Made by a program: the position numbers and the translations under genes
In this document: one piece after another, positions 6,991-14,256 of the stretch
How positions within the stretch are numbered: the stretch's first letter is position 1
Layout of the letters: each line of letters starts with the position of its first letter
Origin: Fragilaria radians
Taxonomy: Eukaryota; Bacillariophyta; Fragilariophyceae; Fragilariales; Fragilariaceae
Length of the DNA: 14,256 bases
Assembly (NCBI GenBank): GCA_900642245.1
Contig: CAAAJI010001089.1
Location: forward strand, 1 to 14,256
Reading direction: 5' to 3'
Notes under the pieces: generated by a model
Seen by the model: only the letters and a program-made list of their open reading frames with translations
The model's database searches: none
What the model was told of the DNA's origin: nothing

Positions 6991-8162
6991 ATCGGATGCT
7001 ACCGAATAATCCTCCAATTGTTTCAAACTTTGGGTCATAATGAGTTCATGAGCAACTGACCTTCTTCTCATCCCCATGTGGTTGGATGGTGATCAAGGCC
7101 TCCCGCTTGGCCATCTTCATGCTTTTCTTTTCGGTTTCTTTCTTTTTGTCCCTTCTTTGCCTGATTTCTGAGAATCTGCCTTGTTGGATTGGATATTAAC
7201 TTTCATGACTTCATTGAATTGCACTTGGAGAGCTATGATGGTCACCTCTCTGGTGGACTTTGAGACTAAGTGCCTGCCTCCTTTTGACCCATACATTTTC
7301 AATGACCTAATCCATTATTTGGTTACAATCATTATTTCCTCCTTCTTGATGCACATCTTCTTATTTTATATGAGAATTGTTGCATGCTGTGAATCCTTTG
7401 AAGAAATTGACACAAGAGTCATGTGCCTGTTCACCCTGAGCATCCGGTTGTGCAACAAGTGACAGTGCATGATTGTTGAAATCTTTCACATTAGAATTTT
7501 GGCCTCTTGTTGCTTTGTCACGGCTGTACAACTAGGTCCTAACTGTGGTCGTTGCTCTGGTATCATTATGGGATACCATGATTGCCGCTTTGAAAAATAG
7601 AGCCCCGAATCCTTTCCCTCCAATCAAAATGGTTTGACCAATGCTCGATTTCTGCTCTGCTTCTGAGCAGCATCATATAGAGAGCTCACGATACAATTGT
7701 ACATCATGAATAAATCTGTACCACGTGAGTACTAGAAAGGAAATTCAGTTCTGCATGAAACCTAACAATGTCAATAGCAAACTTGCAATAGTGATCTATT
7801 GGGTTCTTGTTACCTATTTCTAAGATTGAGTTCCAGGCATAGATGGATTTCTTATCCTTAAGTTGGTCAAGAAACAGTTGGAGGCTGACTGCTCTGCAAT
7901 CAAGTGTAGATGGAAATAAGCATGTTACTGCTTTGAAAAGCTTGCACCTGCAGAAGGTATGTTGTGTAGTCATTGATGTCATTGTTGGCCAATCCTTGGG
8001 CCACCGCTTCCATATCTTATAAAGGTCTGCAATCTTGAGGAATATCCATTCGAGTCACAAGATCTGGTTGAGCTGGCCCTGTTTATTGTTTATGGATTAT
8101 TTTCAGCTGTTGAAGCTTCTAGTAGCTCAATGATAACTTACCATTCAATTTAGTTACTGACA
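6990..8162 (-). pseudogene. gag: element C: gag remnant of a third copia-like family, antisense
   Basis: Read on the minus strand, with several frameshifts, the segment gives a Gag-like series. From the start: TRMDIPQDCRPL, then AVAQGLANNDINDYTTYLLQ. A 92-codon frame (7982-7704) reads VSLQLFLDQLKDKKSIYAWN, then NPIDHYCKFAIDIVRFHAEL. Next come MMYNCIVSSLYDAAQKQ (about 7700-7650), ALFFKAAIMVSHNDTRAT (about 7600-7555), and VKDFNNHALSLVA, then AHDSCVNFFKGFTACN (about 7480-7385). The tail 7302-7117 is lysine-rich (KEGTKRKKPKRKA). The order and the pattern D-T-R-x-T...F-N-x-x-[VN]...D-x-x-x-N-x-F-K-G-[FY] match Gag proteins I associate with algal copia-type elements, but neither A nor B. No pol follows in the window on this strand. 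At least four frame changes and several stops are needed, so it is dead. Confidence 0.5.
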
Positions 8163-8487
8163 AAACGTCACTGTGTACTGTGAGGACTAACGACAACCAG
8201 TCCCTTGATACTGTCAATTTGCTACAGACGTAAGATATCATATTCTACTGTAGATTAACGACTTTTCTTTAGTTTTTTCTCTTGTTATTGCTGTTTCTGC
8301 CGTTCCTGATTTCTCAGATTAAGAGTCGTGAGACCTACCCTACTCCCAACTTTCTTGTACATCAATGTATTCTCCTTGTTGAGGAGACCACTTCCTGAAG
8401 AAGAAGCTTCTTAACCTGACACCTGAATCTCCATTGTGGAGAGCTCTTGCATCTTAAGATTATACTTCTGTCATTGACATTATTGCA
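8163..8487. other. gap between two divergent gag remnants
   Basis: This stretch separates the start of minus-strand gag C from the ATG of plus-strand gag B. If each element were intact, two 5' LTRs and leader sequences would have to fit here; I recognise neither. A long pyrimidine-rich run (about 8265-8318, ending ATTTCTCAG) is the most obvious signal and could be a promoter initiator region or a splice acceptor. The frame of gag B is closed by a TAA at 8455, which limits its possible start. Confidence 0.3.
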
Positions 8488-9729
8488 ATGACAAATGAAG
8501 AAATTGATGACCTGACCTATGAAAATGATGACATGAAATCTGTATCAGTACCCACCAAACAGATGAAAATGCTGAAGCATATCTTACTGTATCATGACCA
8601 CCAATTAAAGACCTGAGCCTCAAAACTGTTTGAAGCTGATGACTGGATGAGAGTTGATGCCAATGCTTTCACCACATTTACTGCCACTGTTGTTCCTTTG
8701 ATTTTGAGAGGCTCTGCTCCCTCCTCTATGTCTGTTACTGCTGTTGGAGGTCCTACCGGAAGTATCACTAGTAACCAAGTTTCTGCATTTGATTATGGTA
8801 TCAAGAGGGATGTGAAGAGCTATTCCAAGTTCAATGGTACTCCCAAGCTCTATTTCCGAGCCATTCGCCAATGGAAAGGTCAAGCCCATGTAGACAATGT
8901 TTCCAGGATCTTTGATTTGAATTCTTTGATTCTGCTGAGAATTCTGAGGATATGAATTTGTGGAAGAGACAAGAAGCCTTTGTGATGTCCATGCTCTACA
9001 CTAATGTTACTGGAGGTCAAGCACAGACCATTGTTCCCCAGCATGCTACTACTGGCTCTGCACACCAAGTTATTCATGATTTGCACAACCATTATGCTGC
9101 AAAGGGAAATGTAACTCCAAGTTTCTGCAAGAGTTTCAGATGCTCTATTTGGATTTGGAGGAATCAACTGGTACTGTGATTCCTGATGAGGAGAAAGTTG
9201 GTCAGTTGACTGCAGCAGTCTCTGACTATCCTGTTTTCTCTGTGATTGTTTGCAACATGACCCTGATTGCCAAGCAATCGAATACAGTTGCTAAGTTCCA
9301 TGATTTGATCACTGAGTTGGTCAATAAGTCCCATGAATTGAAGACACCTGCATGTCAAGCCAACCAAACTAAGCGCACTGGTAGAGGCAGTGAACATGGA
9401 GGAAGAGGTTCCAACATTCCTGGACTTGGTGGTTTACATGGTCGTACGCCTGGTGGAGATATACCCAAGACCAAGCACTCTGATTATTTGTCAAAGGGAT
9501 AATATGACAGGTTAACCCCTGAGGAGAAGAAAGCCTTACGTGAACGACGCCTTCAACGGTCTTCTAACTCTTCTAAACGCTCTCCTGGTACACCTGCAAT
9601 TCCTGTTTCTGATGTGAATCCTGCTCCAGCTCCTGCAGCTGTTACTGCTGATGATGTTTCAACTGTGACTCAGGGTACTACACTTTGTGAGATCTTTGCT
9701 TCACAAACCTCAAGAAACACAAAGTCCTT
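8488..9729 (+). pseudogene. gag: element B gag
   Basis: The start is ATG 8488 (MTNEEIDDLTYENDDMKSV), the first in frame after a TAA at 8455. The frame runs to about 8917, with a TGA at 8614-8616. After a shift it reads SAENSEDMNLWKRQEAFVMS, then GSAHQVIHDLHNHYAAKGN. Another shift near 9110 gives NSKFLQEFQMLYLDLEESTG. The frame 9140-9502 continues ELVNKSHELKTPACQANQTK and a Gly/Arg-rich patch (GRGSEHGGRGSNIPGLGGL). A TAA (9500-9502) separates this from YDRLTPEEKKALRERRLQRS, then a Ser/Pro/Ala-rich linker leads to the protease. Gag builds the particle and binds RNA. No CCHC knuckle is seen; the Gly/Arg patch may take over RNA binding, which is inference. Confidence 0.75.
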
Positions 9730-10164
9730 GACATACAATGAGAATGGTCATGAATACCAGATTTGCCATCTCAATGTTCTTTGTACAGTCTGTGGTTCTC
9801 AGTTTGAATTGGACAATTTTCATGCATTGATTGATGATGGTTCTAACAATGGGATGTCAGGAGCTAACATGCAACTTGTTAGCCTCAATCCTGAAGAATC
9901 TGTTGATGTTATTCGATGCAATGGGAATTATTCTTTCCAGAATATATGTAAGTTGGACACTTTTGTGCAATTGTTACTTCAACTTCTGGTGAACATCTGA
10001 TTGGATATCTCTACAATTATGTTGTTCATGGCAAAGGAAAGTCAAGCATATCCAAGGTGCAATGTGAAGCTCATGGATTGACTGTGTATGACTCTGTTTG
10101 TGCTTTTGGCGGTAAGCAGAAGAAAACATTACCTGATGGTGATGTTTTCAAGTTATGAAGGACT
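9730..10164 (+). pseudogene. element B aspartic protease
   Basis: The Gag frame continues through HEYQICHLNVLCTVCGSQFE to ALIDDGSNNGMSGANMQLVS. The active-site position (9833-9841) reads D-D-G-S-N-N, where relatives of this lineage have D-[SR]-G-A-N-G-G, so the residue before Gly and the Ala after it are changed. A one-base shift near 9940 moves the signal to the frame 9955-10158: CAIVTTSTGEHLIGYLYNYV, then VHGKGKSSISKVQCEAHGLT and GKQKKTLPDGDVFKL, ending in TGA 10156. The enzyme would process Gag-Pol. With an altered active site and a frameshift it is inactive. Confidence 0.65.
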
Positions 10165-11300
10165 GCTCTATCTTCCTTTGGAGCTGCCAACTGATGCTGA
10201 AGAGAATACTTTGCGCCAAGTTGATTTCAGTTCTCCTTTGACATGGGATCCTGACAAACTGAGTGATGATATTGAAGATGCTTGGTTTGCAAACGGTTAT
10301 GACCCTGATGCTGTTGAAGATCACACTTTCTCTGATATTCATCCCTATGCTGAGATTTTGCATCATGATGTGGATCTATATCCAAGCAATGCTCGACATT
10401 GTGAACGTGATTGGATTTTGTTACGTCCCTAATTTGGTTGGAAAGCCTGGGAGCGTATCCGTGACACCTTTCAAGTGACTACTCAGTATGCCCGTATGGC
10501 TCTCTACCTACCAATGCAACCCCATTTCAAGAGTCATTATCCTGCTTTGAATGTCCGTTGGTTGGATGGGACTGTTGCTATGGATACTTTCTACCCAAAT
10601 GCAACTGCTCATGATGGTTCTACTTGTGCTCAGATTTATGTTGGACTGAAATCTTGTTTCACAGCATGCATAAGTATGCAAACTGATGCCCAATTCCCCA
10701 AAACACTTTTGGATTTCATTCGGACTTTTGGTGCAATGTCCAAGCTCTACAGTGATAAGGCTAAAGCTGAGATTTCTCATGCTGTCAAAGACATTCTTTG
10801 TCTTTATCACATTTCTGCTGCCCAGAGGGAGCCTTATTACCAGAAACAAAACTTTGCTGAATGCCGCATCCAGGAACTGAAAGCTATGGTTACTGCTATG
10901 ATGGATCGCACTGGAACACCCGCTTTTGTTTGGCTTCTCTGCATGACCTACTGTTGTTTTATTTTGAATCATCTTTCTCATACCAATTGAAAAAACCATC
11001 ATTGTCCATTTGAAGCTGCTTTTTGTGTTATGCCTGTCATCAGTGTTCTGTTGAATTTTATATGGTATCAACATGTCCTTAATTTGGATCCAATTCCTCA
11101 TAGTTTTCATGCACCAAAAGAGAAGAGTGGACGTTTTGTGGGCATCGCTGAGAATATTGGTGATGCACTAACCTTCTATATGTTGACAGATACTATTAAT
11201 GAAATAATTGCCCAGTCCAATATTTGACCTTTTGATGACTTATCTGATCCCAATGTCCGTACTGCACCTGATTCCTCATTGTCACCGTTGATGGGGGAGT
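10165..11300 (+). pseudogene. element B integrase with complete D57D35E triad
   Basis: One frame (10088-11300) holds the protease-integrase linker and the integrase, with stops at 10430 (TAA), 10988 (TGA) and 11225 (TGA). The linker includes LTWDPDKLSDDIEDAWFANG. The core starts GTVAMDTFYPNA with Asp at 10583-10585, has LYSDKAKAEIS with Asp at 10754-10756 (57 residues on), and QNFAECRIQELK with Glu at 10859-10861 (35 residues further). D-D35-E spacing is the hallmark of retroviral and copia integrases. Downstream are MDRTGTPAFVWLLCM and KSGRFVGIAENIGDALTF, typical of the lineage. A His-His-Cys-Cys zinc site was not seen ahead of the core. The enzyme inserts cDNA into chromosomes. The three stops kill this copy, although the catalytic residues are all in place. 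Confidence 0.85.
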
Positions 11301-11313
11301 ACTCCATCTGTAA

Positions 11314-11828
11314 TTGAACTATTGTCAACTGTTGGAGACAATAACTTCAAGCCCCACTTTGACCCATCGAATATTATTGGCCTTACATTTCTTTGTGACC
11401 GTGAAGTTGATGGCACTGTGCACCATGCAAGGATCGTCAAACAGCTTCCAACTGAAGGTTCTGATTCCATTGACAATGACTACCTTTACCGCATCGAGTT
11501 GGGTGATGGTACTCGCAAAGACATCATGACATATCGCCAGTTACTTGAGCATATGGAAAGACAAGATGAATCAAATTTGAATATTAATTCAAGTGATGAA
11601 AAATTATGGATATTTGTATCTATTGAAGACCACCGATGTGTTGATAACAAGTGGCAAGTTCTTGTACAATGGGAAGATGGTTCTAAAACTTGGGAACCTC
11701 TCAATGTTATTGCAAAGGACGATCCTGTTACTGTCGCTACATATGCCAATGATCAAGGATTACTTGATGTGGATGGAAGAGATTCCAACAATTTGCCCAT
11801 TCAAAGAAGAAGATCAACAATCTGTTGA
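11314..11828 (+). pseudogene. element B integrase C-terminal region with chromo-like domain
   Basis: A 168-codon frame (11322-11828) begins TVGDNNFKPHFDPSNIIGLT, then DREVDGTVHHARIVKQLP and LYRIELGDGTRKDIMTYRQL. From about 11,639 to 11,775 it has the chromodomain-like stretch NKWQVLVQWEDGSKTWEPL, then DDPVTVATYANDQGLL. The L-V-x-W-x-x-G-x-x-T-W-E-P pattern is that of chromodomains (aromatic cage strand and the WEP that starts the helix). Chromodomains at the end of integrase are well known in Ty3/gypsy chromoviruses, where they bind modified histones and steer insertion; here the segment lies between integrase and RT of a copia element. The histone-binding role is inference. The frame shifts by one base near 11,771 into the RT part. 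Confidence 0.65.
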
Positions 11829-12669
11829 AGCAGGGCCAAATGAATGCTCTGTCCAAACCAAGAGGAAAGATTTTCAAGTTTGGTGTTGAAATTCCTTGTG
11901 ATTATCTGGATGCAAAAAGACTTGATAAAAAAAATGGAAATACTTTGTGGATGGATGCAACTTGTCTTGAATTGACACAATTTTTTGAATATTAGAATTT
12001 TGATGATCGTGGAAAGAATGCAACTTTACCTCCTGATTACAAAATTATTCGACTTCATTTGGTTTATGATTGCAAACATGATTACCGTTGCAAGGCTCAA
12101 ATGGTTGCTGGTGGCCATATGACTGAACCACCCATGGATTCTACATACTCATCTGTTGTTTCCCTACAAGGTCTACAAACGGTTATGTTTATTGGTGAAT
12201 TAAATCATATGCAAATGAAGGCTGCAGATGTTGGAAATGCTTATTTGGAAGCATTGACAAGTGAAAGGTTGCATTTATTGCTGGTCCTGAATTCGGTGAT
12301 AAAGACGGACATACTATGATTATTGTTAGGGCATTGTATGGATTAAAGTCATCTGGAGCAAGATATCATGACCTATGGGCAAATACAATGGATTTTCTAG
12401 GATGGTTTCCTTCAAAAGCCGATCCTGATGTTTGGATGAAAGACTGTGGAGATCACTATGAATATTTGGCAACCTGGGTTGATGATTTGTTATACATAGG
12501 TCATAATCCTAATCGTTTCTACAAGTTAATTGCCGACCTTGGTTTCAAATTAAAGGGTGTGCAATATCCTACATATCACCTTGGCGGTGATTTTAAGTGT
12601 GTCAATGTTACCCTTGTAGTCTGGAAAGAGGTTGCGGAATTCAGAACTCTGGGTACTCAAATATTCTAG
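11771..12669 (+). pseudogene. element B reverse transcriptase, truncated after the palm
   Basis: The frame from 11,771 reads GWKRFQQFAHSKKKINNLL, then FKFGVEIPCDYLDAKRLDKK, a TAG at 11993, then VYDCKHDYRCKAQMVAGGHM and AADVGNAYLEALTSERL, whose Asp (12227-12229) is the first catalytic residue. A shift near 12,270 gives FIAGPEFG and, from 12,316, the frame MIIVRALYGLKSSGARYHDL. The catalytic pair lies in EYLATWVDDLLYIGHN (12481-12486), with Trp in place of the usual Tyr or Phe before V-D-D. HLGGDF (about 12,590) is the last recognisable motif. After it the frame runs without similarity to TAG 12667-12669. RNase H is absent. One stop, one shift and the truncation make it non-functional. Confidence 0.85.
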
Positions 12670-12971
12670 CAAAATGTAGGTGTGTAGATATGGACTAATA
12701 AGAAGGGGTTTTGAGGCGGGAATATGTGATATCCCAAAACTACAAAATAGCAAGAATGAAGAAAAGAAAGTGGTGCAATGTATAAGTGAAGGAGAGTAAA
12801 AAATGTTTGAAAGGTCTGTTCAAAAGGCCTGCCTATATATTCGCGTACAGGATAGGACATCATCAAGACTGAGACCAATTCAAAGGTACAGGGAAATCCC
12901 AATAACGATAATGACTTGTACAAAATATTCGAAGGAGTAGAGATGCTGTTGATTTACTTATCATGTGTTTG
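12670..12971. other. AT-rich stretch after element B, nothing recognised
   Basis: No coding frame with recognisable motifs is seen. An 85-codon minus-strand frame (12923-12666) is rich in Phe, Leu and Tyr and probably arises by chance from the purine-rich + strand. The sequence does not resemble RNase H and gives no LTR boundary. Confidence 0.3.
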
Positions 12972-13200
12972 TTAATTCTTTCGTTTCTTCTTTTTAGGTT
13001 TGACTTGTACGATTCTTCTAGAGCTGTCACTTTCGGGAGGGATCCACAACAAGAATTCCCATGACAAATCCTTGATACGATCCACCATGTTCCACTGGAT
13101 TGTCAAAGTAAAGTTTATAGATCAAATCTCCCTTCGTTCCATGTCACATTCATTTCTGTACCCATAATTTCCAACAAGCCATGTGTGGCAGCATAATCAC
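12972..13200 (-). other. possible exon or gene remnant on the minus strand with a basic tail
   Basis: On the minus strand, an acceptor-like TTTGTTGTTACAG (AG near 13,200) is followed by coding-like sequence in changing frames. They read YAATHGLLEIMGTEMNVTWN, then in one frame IYKLYFDNPVEHGGSYQGFV, or in the other (13121-12972, 49 codons) NMVDRIKDLSWEFLLWIPPE, ending SSRRIVQVKPKKKKRKN with TAA at 12974-12972. The tail resembles a monopartite nuclear localisation signal (K-K-K-R-K). The + strand is also open here for about 57 codons after an acceptor-like TTTCTTCTTTTTAG (12,998), so strand and frame are not settled. It may be a terminal exon, a frameshifted remnant or chance. Confidence 0.25.
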
Positions 13201-13215
13201 TGTAACAACAAAAGG

Positions 13216-13231
13216 ATATATATATATATAT
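13216..13231. repeat. (AT)8 microsatellite
   Basis: Eight AT units lie after AAAGG. On the minus strand they sit about 15 bases upstream of the possible splice acceptor near 13,200. Confidence 0.9.
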
Positions 13232-13371
13232 GTTTGTGAAAAATCTAAATTAAGACAGATACTTGAGAAAACAAAATCAATGAGCAGGGTATAGAGACTG
13301 TACATTGATAGCAACTCAATCAATAGAGATTTTTGAGGCGCAATCTTATACTTGGTGGAACCAGAAGGCTG

Positions 13372-13584
13372 TCAAATGTTGGTCTTCAACTCAAAAGAGA
13401 CATACTTCCCCTTCTCTTCTTTCACACATACTGTCTTGCGAGGAATCAACGGGAGTAGAGGGACCAAATGTCCAGTCTTCTTTACTCTGAATAGATGTCT
13501 AAAAATTCCTTCCTCTGAATCTTGATTCTTCAGTAGAGATCCTTGAATGAAGTAATCTTTAACTTCTTCAATAGTATGTAGATG
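13372..13584 (-). other. 70-codon open stretch, minus strand, unrecognised
   Basis: The minus-strand frame between stops at 13585 and 13372 reads HLHTIEEVKDYFIQGSLLKN, then GIFRHLFRVKKTGHLVPLLP and CVKEEKGKYVSFELKTN. The composition is protein-like and the frame continues past its TGA with only a few more stops as far as about 13,150. A pyrimidine tract with CAG (TTTTTTGCAG, near 13,650) lies upstream. It could be an upstream exon of the remnant at 12,972-13,200, but no clean donor-acceptor pair links them. The + strand frame over 13305-13490 looks less likely. No family is recognised. Confidence 0.22.
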
Positions 13585-13766
13585 CTAATGCACTTTGCCA
13601 CTATTAGGCCTAGAAGTATCCTAATGTGGTAACTGTTGATAAATTATACTGCAAAAAATTGAAACTAGACTTAGTTGTTGATTGTTGGATAGGCCGACTG
13701 ATTAATACTCCCACTGATTGAATCTTAATATCGAAATTTCATGTAATCATGAGTGTGCTTTACTTA

Positions 13767-13829
13767 GAACCAATTAAAGTTGGTTCGTAAGGTTTAGTTA
13801 TACTAGCACTTTAATTGGCCAATTAAAGT
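13767..13829. repeat. 7-bp hairpin and 22-bp perfect palindrome sharing an 11-bp word
   Basis: At 13808-13829 the half ACTTTAATTGG is followed directly by its exact reverse complement, a perfect 22-bp palindrome with no spacer. At 13767-13786, GAACCAA and TTGGTTC flank a six-base loop. The 11-bp word CCAATTAAAGT occurs in both (13770-13780 and 13819-13829), 49 bp apart. The words contain CCAAT and TTAATTGG, which can be recognised by dimeric DNA-binding proteins. It may be a regulatory site, a cruciform or a scar of a small inverted-repeat element; none is shown. Confidence 0.75.
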
Positions 13830-14256
13830 CCTAACAAGTGTTTCATGTTACACTGTTTACGATCCCAAACCTGTTTAGTTGGCTACTTGATTATTCATTA
13901 CTCAACCCTTTGTTTACCAAACGGTCAAGTAATTAAACCAAACTGTCTAATTATTTTTTCCCCTAAATACAGTCACCATTTAAATATTTTTCTCAAGATA
14001 TTCTTCTCTTGCCCTTTATTTTTGTTGTTTCTTTTCTGCTTGGAAGTCCGCATATTGCACAACAATAAGAGCACCAGGAACAACAACAACAAGAGGAAGA
14101 ACCATCTTCATCAGAACAATCCAAAGCACTTACAATTTGGAATGTCACTCAACCACTGTGGGTGAAAATATCTACTTTTCCTGCCATAGTTGGATGTTGA
14201 ATTTGAAGGCTGGCAAAATATACGAGTAACTTTTAGTTTAAGTTAATAGGCTTCAG
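13830..14256. other. right-edge AT-rich region, no gene assigned
   Basis: The + strand frame 13845-14165 (106 codons) is rich in Leu, Phe and Asn and is probably chance. A short CAA-type run (14079-14092) lies in another + strand frame as HQEQQQQEEEPSSSEQSKAL, a Gln/Glu/Ser-rich stretch that could be an exon, but no start or acceptor is convincing. The stretch 13,950-14,040 is pyrimidine-rich. On the minus strand a short frame MAGKVDIFTHSG begins near 14,187. Confidence 0.3.

Larger units (their letters stand above)
8488..12669 (+). mobile_element. element B: Ty1/copia retrotransposon of a second lineage, truncated after RT
   Basis: Gag, protease, integrase, chromo-like segment and RT follow one another over 4.2 kb in copia order. 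Wording such as DDxSTCAQIYVG in integrase, GRFVGIAENIGDALTF after it, and KDDPVTVATYA before RT marks a lineage different from element A, but again one that I associate with diatoms and other marine algae. Decay is milder: about six in-frame stops and about seven frameshifts. The catalytic residues of integrase and RT are retained. The sequence loses similarity at about 12,600-12,669, just after the RT HLGGDF motif, so the connection and RNase H are missing. No LTR was recognised at either side. The break at the 3' side may be an insertion-site truncation, a recombination or a later deletion. Confidence 0.88.

Noticed and set aside
10508..11110. 200-codon minus-strand open frame inside element B
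   Set aside because: It lies antisense to the clear integrase core with its D57D35E triad and is a shadow of that conserved coding sequence.
12600..12669. Continuation of element B RT into the connection domain
   Set aside because: All three frames were read after HLGGDF; none gives the expected connection or RNase H motifs.
13845..14165. 106-codon + strand open frame at the right edge
   Set aside because: Its Leu/Phe- and Asn-rich composition reflects pyrimidine and A-rich DNA; it has no motifs and no promoter evidence.

Overview
The window looks like a piece of eukaryotic nuclear DNA. It is AT-rich, has short intron-like gaps with GT...AG ends and pyrimidine tracts, carries microsatellites, and shows no bacterial gene layout. 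About two thirds of it (3.04-12.67 kb) is degraded Ty1/copia-type retrotransposon sequence. The protein motifs resemble the CoDi-type and related copia lineages that I associate with diatoms and other stramenopile or marine algae. A diatom-like or other algal host is therefore the best guess, but it is inferred from transposons and not from a host gene.

Layout. (1) 1-658: three to four small exons in one reading frame on the + strand, forming the 3' end of an unrecognised host gene. (2) 962-1044, minus: a possible terminal exon of a convergent gene. (3) 1.0-3.0 kb: mostly non-coding DNA with a 13-G run, an AT/GT microsatellite, a hairpin, a 42-bp duplication and a 59-bp minisatellite at 2509-2750. 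(4) 3041-6685: element A, a CoDi-like gag-pol pseudogene on the + strand. Its domain order is normal (gag, protease, integrase, chromo-like segment, RT, RNase H), but the core of gag, the second half of the integrase catalytic core and the catalytic centre of RT are missing. (5) about 6990-8162, minus: element C, a gag-only remnant of a third copia-like family. (6) 8488-12669: element B, a second copia lineage on the + strand. Gag, protease, integrase with a full D57D35E triad, a chromo-like segment and RT are nearly continuous but carry stops and frameshifts; the sequence breaks off after RT, with no RNase H. (7) 12.67-14.26 kb: AT-rich DNA with weak coding-like stretches on both strands, an (AT)8 tract and a 22-bp perfect palindrome.

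None of the elements looks autonomous. I found no matching LTR pair, no primer-binding site I trust, and every pol is broken. The region reads as a transposon graveyard: three unrelated copia-type lineages, in +, - and + order, next to a small intron-bearing gene. The most notable points are the chromodomain-like segment between integrase and RT in both A and B, the catalytic-core deletions in A, the head-to-head gag remnants with no LTR between them, and the multi-exon gene at the left edge.
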